Source: Pseudisothecium myosuroides (Eukaryota > Streptophyta > Bryopsida > Hypnales > Lembophyllaceae). Taken from it: a DNA stretch of 64,000 nucleotides. The first letter of the stretch is position 1. Every line of letters starts with the position of its first letter. Below are positions 59,555-64,000 of the stretch, in pieces. The stretch is taken from contig OX637291.1 of NCBI GenBank assembly GCA_951799445.1, forward strand, positions 2,048,501-2,112,500. Direction: 5' to 3'. The notes beneath the pieces are model-generated. The model worked only from the letters and a program-made list of their open reading frames with translations, had not been told where the DNA came from and did no database searches. The translations under genes were made by a program, and so were the position numbers.

Positions 59555-60160
59555 GAGGAGTTTGGTAGAAGTCCCTACCAGATTAGTGAGAGATTGTCCT
59601 AAAATCATGGAAAGCACAAAATACTTTGCTTTACTATGTTTAGGTCTTAATTAGTGTTTTAGAGTCCATATTTACGTATTAGAGAGATGTGAGGATGGGA
59701 GAATTAGCGAGTTCTAGTGTCCTGTCCATGTAAAACTCGACTTGTGAGCACATGTGACAGCCTGGATGAATCATAAAGTCTATGTTCAGGTTTAGAAGTA
59801 TCTAGATCCAATTCATGTAAAATTTGGACTAGTTATGTGAAAACCTACAAATGTTGAAGAATACGAACCAGAATGCAAAGTAGAAGAAGGGCGAGGTGAT
59901 TGGAGGTTACAGAAAGGTGCTTTTAGGATAAAAGCATGCCAAGAGGTCAACAGCGGAGCTAATCATTCACGACAAACCCCGGTACCAGACTAATTTCCCC
60001 CTCAGGCGGAAATTATTAAGGAACTGCTAAATTTAGCATCTTTATTGGAGGTTTGGTTTTACCCTTAGCTTTTGAACACTTCCTAAAAGATTGCCCAAAA
60101 TTTTCAGGATTTTACAAAACTCCACGATGACTCCATGGGAAGTCAACCGTCTTTGAAACT
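59555..60160. other. Intergenic, nothing recognised
   Basis: Base composition returns to AT-rich. No ORF or element end seen. Confidence 0.4.
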
Positions 60161-60164
60161 GATA

Positions 60165-60605
60165 GTAATTTCCTGGAAATTACCCAAAGTGCGATAAAAT
60201 CTCACTAAAAATTAGATTAGAATTTTATATATAAAATAAGCGACCAGTCAAGTTTGAGGGCTTTCCGATAGTCAGAAGTATCAGAATCGACGACGACATC
60301 GAATTTAACAAGAATTTACAACATGACGACGGGTTGACCGGCGAACCAGGAGCTAACGGTGTCCGAATGTCGCAAACAAAAAATGTTTTCTTACTCTCAC
60401 GAACCTTCCAGGCAACTCTGGCTAGTCAGTTTCCTCGGAAAATGCAAATTCCATAAACTGGGATTTTGACTTTTCTTTGAAGTTACCGTAAGTGGTTTTT
60501 ACACATATTTACAGCCTGGAAGTGGGGGTAGGGGTCCTCTAGACTAATCAGGGTCTTCTGAACGCGATGGTGCAATTGAATTTCAATTTGGAGTTGTTCT
60601 CAAGA
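60165..60605 (+). repeat. Inverted homologous block, right partner
   Basis: Reverse-complement relative of 56700-57230. With it, this block brackets the GC-rich island almost symmetrically. Confidence 0.6.
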
Positions 60606-61019
60606 AGATAGGAAGAGTTCAGCCATAGCGTTGACTTTTTTAGAGTAATTAGCGGTAATTCAAAGTTATTTCACAAAATATCTTGGTCAAAGTCGAAGAT
60701 TGGATTTAGTTAAGATTTCAAATCTTTCCTTTAAAAACCAATTTAGATTAAATTAAGAATATTTGAAAATATCTTAGGGTTGTTTGCAAAATATCTCAAG
60801 GTCAAAATAGTTAATTTCCTAAATATCTTTGGGAAAAATCTTAGATTTTATTTGGACAAGATTTCCTTTCTAATTAAGGCTTGTTCTAGAAAATTCTAAA
60901 GATTAAACAAAGATTATTTAGGAAATATCTTAGGGTAGTTTAGAATTTAGTTTAGGTTAGTTTTTGAGTAAGAAGACCAAATATCTCATGGTAAACTAAG
61001 TGGTGGGGCCTTCTAGCAA

Positions 61020-61035
61020 ATATATAAGGCCTCCT
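61020..61035 (+). promoter_or_regulatory. Candidate TATA box
   Basis: 'atatataaggcc' in an otherwise gene-free repeat, downstream of the right inverted block. Could be the promoter of an LTR-like element. No gag or pol ORF was found on either side, so any retroelement here is non-autonomous or decayed. Confidence 0.3.
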
Positions 61036-61446
61036 TGCAAAGTTTGTCGTAACCCCATTTTGTTCATTATCTGCCTACCGACACTCTGTCGGAGTACAGA
61101 CACTCTTTCTTTGTTCCATTTGCTTACCGGCTTTGTCGGAAGCAATTACGCTAGACCAAATTTTGGTCATCTTTGCTCATTTCTGTTTTTCGTTGCTTTC
61201 TTTGGTGGAGGATTTGGTTAAGGACTCGGGGTTTCCTTTCCACCTTCACAACCATATTAAATTCACACTTTTGGGGAGGTCTTATCCCCCAAAACTTGCA
61301 TACATTATTTCCGTACTAATTTCGTGTCCTTGCAACAGCTATTGAGTTAGGATTCTTAAGGCGGTAAAACTAGTCTTTACCAAAAGATTCTCACACTCAA
61401 ACCATTAGCCAAACTTCGTTGTATAACAAAGTTTGGTTTGATTTAA

Positions 61447-61585
61447 TCCTTAATGTTCGGTTCAACACTTTCATGTGTACCTCCTTTAAGAATTAAAACC
61501 ATTTGATACCTTGGGAATTATTTTAGTCCTTAATGTTCGGTTCAAACACTTTCATGTGTACCTCCTTTAAGAATTAAAACTTTCC
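61447..61585. repeat. Two-copy tandem repeat of about 86 bp
   Basis: 'tccttaatgttcggttca' followed by 'cactttcatgtgtacctcc' and 'tttaagaattaaaac' occurs twice. Confidence 0.9.
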
Positions 61586-62139
61586 TACAGCCACTTGAAA
61601 CCATTTTTGACAAGTTTTAGCCTGGGGTTGCTCCCGCACGACGAAGCTTTTACCTCAACTGGAATTTACTTGGAACTTGAAGGAATAACTTGGAAAACAC
61701 CCTTGGTGCGTTGGCTACTTGAGCAACCGACTCACGCCTAGTGGTTCCCTTTCTTCCGCCGAAAATTGCTCATTGCATTGTTTGCTCTCATTGCCAAAGT
61801 CACAAGTTTTAGAGTTTTGTTTAGTTTACCACTTTAGCCCAAAAATCCTAAAACATTAGTTTAGTTTAGTTGCTCATTCCCAAAATCTTTAGATTGATAG
61901 TTTATCCTTTACCTTAGTAAGTTCTCTTTGTTAGTTTTGTTTTGTTTTGATAGTTATTCCTAAGATACCAAAATACCCTTGAATTTAGTTTGAACTCCTT
62001 GATTAAACCCTCATCAAAATCCATAAAAATTAGAATAGTAGAACCGTTTTTAGACTAGTTTAGTTCCCTCTTAATTAATTAGTTTTCTTTCTTTTTTGTC
62101 AACCCCCAGATTAGATTAAGATAGAATTGAAGTTTAAAA

Positions 62140-62530
62140 AACCAGAACCAACAGCATAAAAACCAGAACCAATAGCATACGACCAGAACCAGCAGCATAA
62201 ACCAGAACCAGCAGCATAACCAGAACCAGCAGCCATACGGCCAAAGGTGGGCGGGTATCGGAGGTTGGGCGGGTATCGGAGGTTGGGGCGGGTATCGGAG
62301 GTCCGACAGCAAGGGAACGGGGAGGAAACAGCCGGGAGCGACGGGGGAGCCAATCGCGCCCCACCACATGGCATCACCAGACCGGCTTAGAAACTCGTGC
62401 ATCTAGGGGTACCAGTTCAGAAACTCTTGCATCCAGGGGTCCAGTTCAGAAACTCTTGCATCTAGGTTCCAGTTCAGAAACTCTTGCATCCAGGTTGGTC
62501 CAGTTCGAAAACTCTTACATCAGTTCAAAT
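62140..62530. repeat. Three consecutive short tandem arrays
   Basis: 62142-62236: about five copies of 'ccagaaccagcagcata'. 62248-62303: three copies of 'gggcgggtatcggaggttg'. 62388-62520: about five copies of a unit around 'ttcagaaactcttgcatcca'. Confidence 0.9.
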
Positions 62531-62539
62531 CGTGTCCAG

Positions 62540-64000
62540 CTCTCAAGCTCTTGTGTCCAGTTTCAAGCTCTCAAAACTTTGGAGGAAACTAACTCAATAT
62601 CCCTTAAAACAAATTAAGGATATAACAAGGCCTAGGCAGTTGATTGCCACACCAACCAATTTTGAGTTTGATTCTAAAAATTGACCATCACTCTTAAAAT
62701 TCAAGACTCACTATAAACACACACGAGCTTACGAGAACTCCATAGCCACAACAACAATTGACAACCAAAACTTGAAGAAAAACCACTTAAGGAAGACGAA
62801 GTGGCGGCGTGGGAATAATTAGATTAAAAAACTAGTTTTTCTCAAAGAATCTTACTATTCATGTTGGCTTGATGTTTTGTTTTCCACTATTCCTTTTGGA
62901 TTTGGCGCGGTTTTTTATTGTTTTCTATTCATTTTGTTTTGTTTTGTTGTGCTTTTACTATTCATTTTAGATTTGTTTTGGTTTTTATTCCGTTACTATT
63001 CATTCACTATTCATTCGGGACAAATTGTTTTTGTTATTATTCTTTCTTTACTATTCATTTACTATTCATTTAGAATAGTTCTTTGGTTCTATTCCTTTTA
63101 CTATTGAAGAATTTGGTTTTTTCTATCAATTAGTATTTTTGGAAGGAATTAGTTGGTCTTGTTGACTTGGGTTTTTGTTTTATTGGCCTAATAAGCCAAA
63201 TAGGAAAAGACAAAAAGTCAACAAAAACAATAGATTAATTCAACAAAAATCATAAACTAATGAATAACAAATAAAATTGACTATTCATTGGAATATTATT
63301 AGTTTGGACGATATTAATCTTTTAAAATTAATTCTTAAATTAAAACAAATATTCAAGGTGGTTGGAAATAGGGCCTTGAATTTACTTTAATTCAAAAGGT
63401 TATTTTAAAATCAACTAAAAACCATTAGAAGTTTAACGTAAATTCCTAAAATCAAAGGAATTAAGTTAAATACTTAGACTAACCTTTTTATTATAGGAAA
63501 TCAGTTAAAAGAATGTAGGAGAAAGGGTTTTCCATACATTTTGACACTAAACTTTCATCAACAGACGAAGTACCATGATGGAAGACGAGGGTTACCTTGA
63601 GACCATTATGCTAGTAATCTGCGATGACGGGACCATGGATCCAGAGGTATATTAATTTTACCCTTTTCTTTTGCTTTGTTTTTGTTTTCAAATTAAAGTT
63701 AGAATTTTTGCTGTTAGAAGTTAGTTTTTAGATTAGAATTTAGAAAGTTAGAGGTTATAAAACCAAATCATACTTAAAATTTAACCCAATAACGAAAATT
63801 ACCAATAATTAACCATAAAACCCGTTGGATGATAATTTAAGATTTTCATCCAAAGGAACCTTTTAAAGAATTTTTTTAGGTAGGAATCAGACAAGGAATC
63901 TATAAAGATTCCAAAATCCCTTTTTACTTTTGAAAATACTTTATTTTTGAAGGATAAAAGGTTGGATGAAGTTTGAGACCAAATTTGGATGAAAAACATC
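62540..64000. other. AT-rich intergenic to window end
   Basis: Holds a low-complexity zone with many 'tactattcattt' phrases (62850-63120). No gene recognised. Confidence 0.5.

Noticed and set aside
53570..64000. Complete LTR retrotransposon
   Set aside because: No gag/pol ORF, primer-binding site or matched direct LTR pair could be recognised; only repeats and a candidate TATA box.

Overview
The window is nuclear DNA from a land plant. It is AT-rich, has intron-bearing genes with canonical GT-AG junctions, and is dominated by repeats. The best clue to lineage is a gene at about 35.75-41.43 kb that joins a protein kinase, an NB-ARC ATPase and a long leucine-rich-repeat (LRR) domain. This kinase-NBS-LRR (PNL) architecture is known from mosses, so a bryophyte, probably a moss, is the most economical reading. 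That assignment is inference, not proof.

Layout. 0-15 kb: gene-free, filled with short non-autonomous DNA elements and a degenerate array of inverted-repeat units (11.4-14.7 kb). 15.5-21.5 kb: a multi-exon homologue of PELP1/RIX1 (ribosome-biogenesis scaffold), broken by two nonsense codons and several frameshifts. 22-35 kb: foldback elements, further short elements and a gene-like mosaic repeat (30.3-31.9 kb). 35.75-41.43 kb: the intact PNL immune-receptor gene, with 31 tandem 24-residue LRRs plus a partial one. 42.2-44.9 kb: seven exons of an unrelated RNI-like LRR gene, without its ends and with two frameshifts. 45-53 kb: segmental repeats, mosaic repeats and one small intact gene on the minus strand (139 aa, 49.82-50.24 kb). 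53.5-64 kb: tandem arrays and a pair of inverted homologous blocks, one with a TATA box nearby, flanking a GC-rich island with two unrecognised ORFs at 58.1-59.55 kb.

The most interesting system is a family of roughly 0.2-1.3 kb elements whose ends read TTAA-CCCCT(A/C)AAGG and which sit in TTAA targets. Two copies can be compared with uninterrupted relatives elsewhere in the window, which shows directly that a single TTAA was duplicated on insertion. TTAA targets and CCC-type termini are the hallmark of piggyBac transposons, but no transposase is present here, so the superfamily is inferred.

Only two loci look functional: the PNL receptor and the 139-aa minus-strand gene. The other gene-like sequences are decayed, partial or of uncertain coding status. 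No rRNA, tRNA or CRISPR was recognised.
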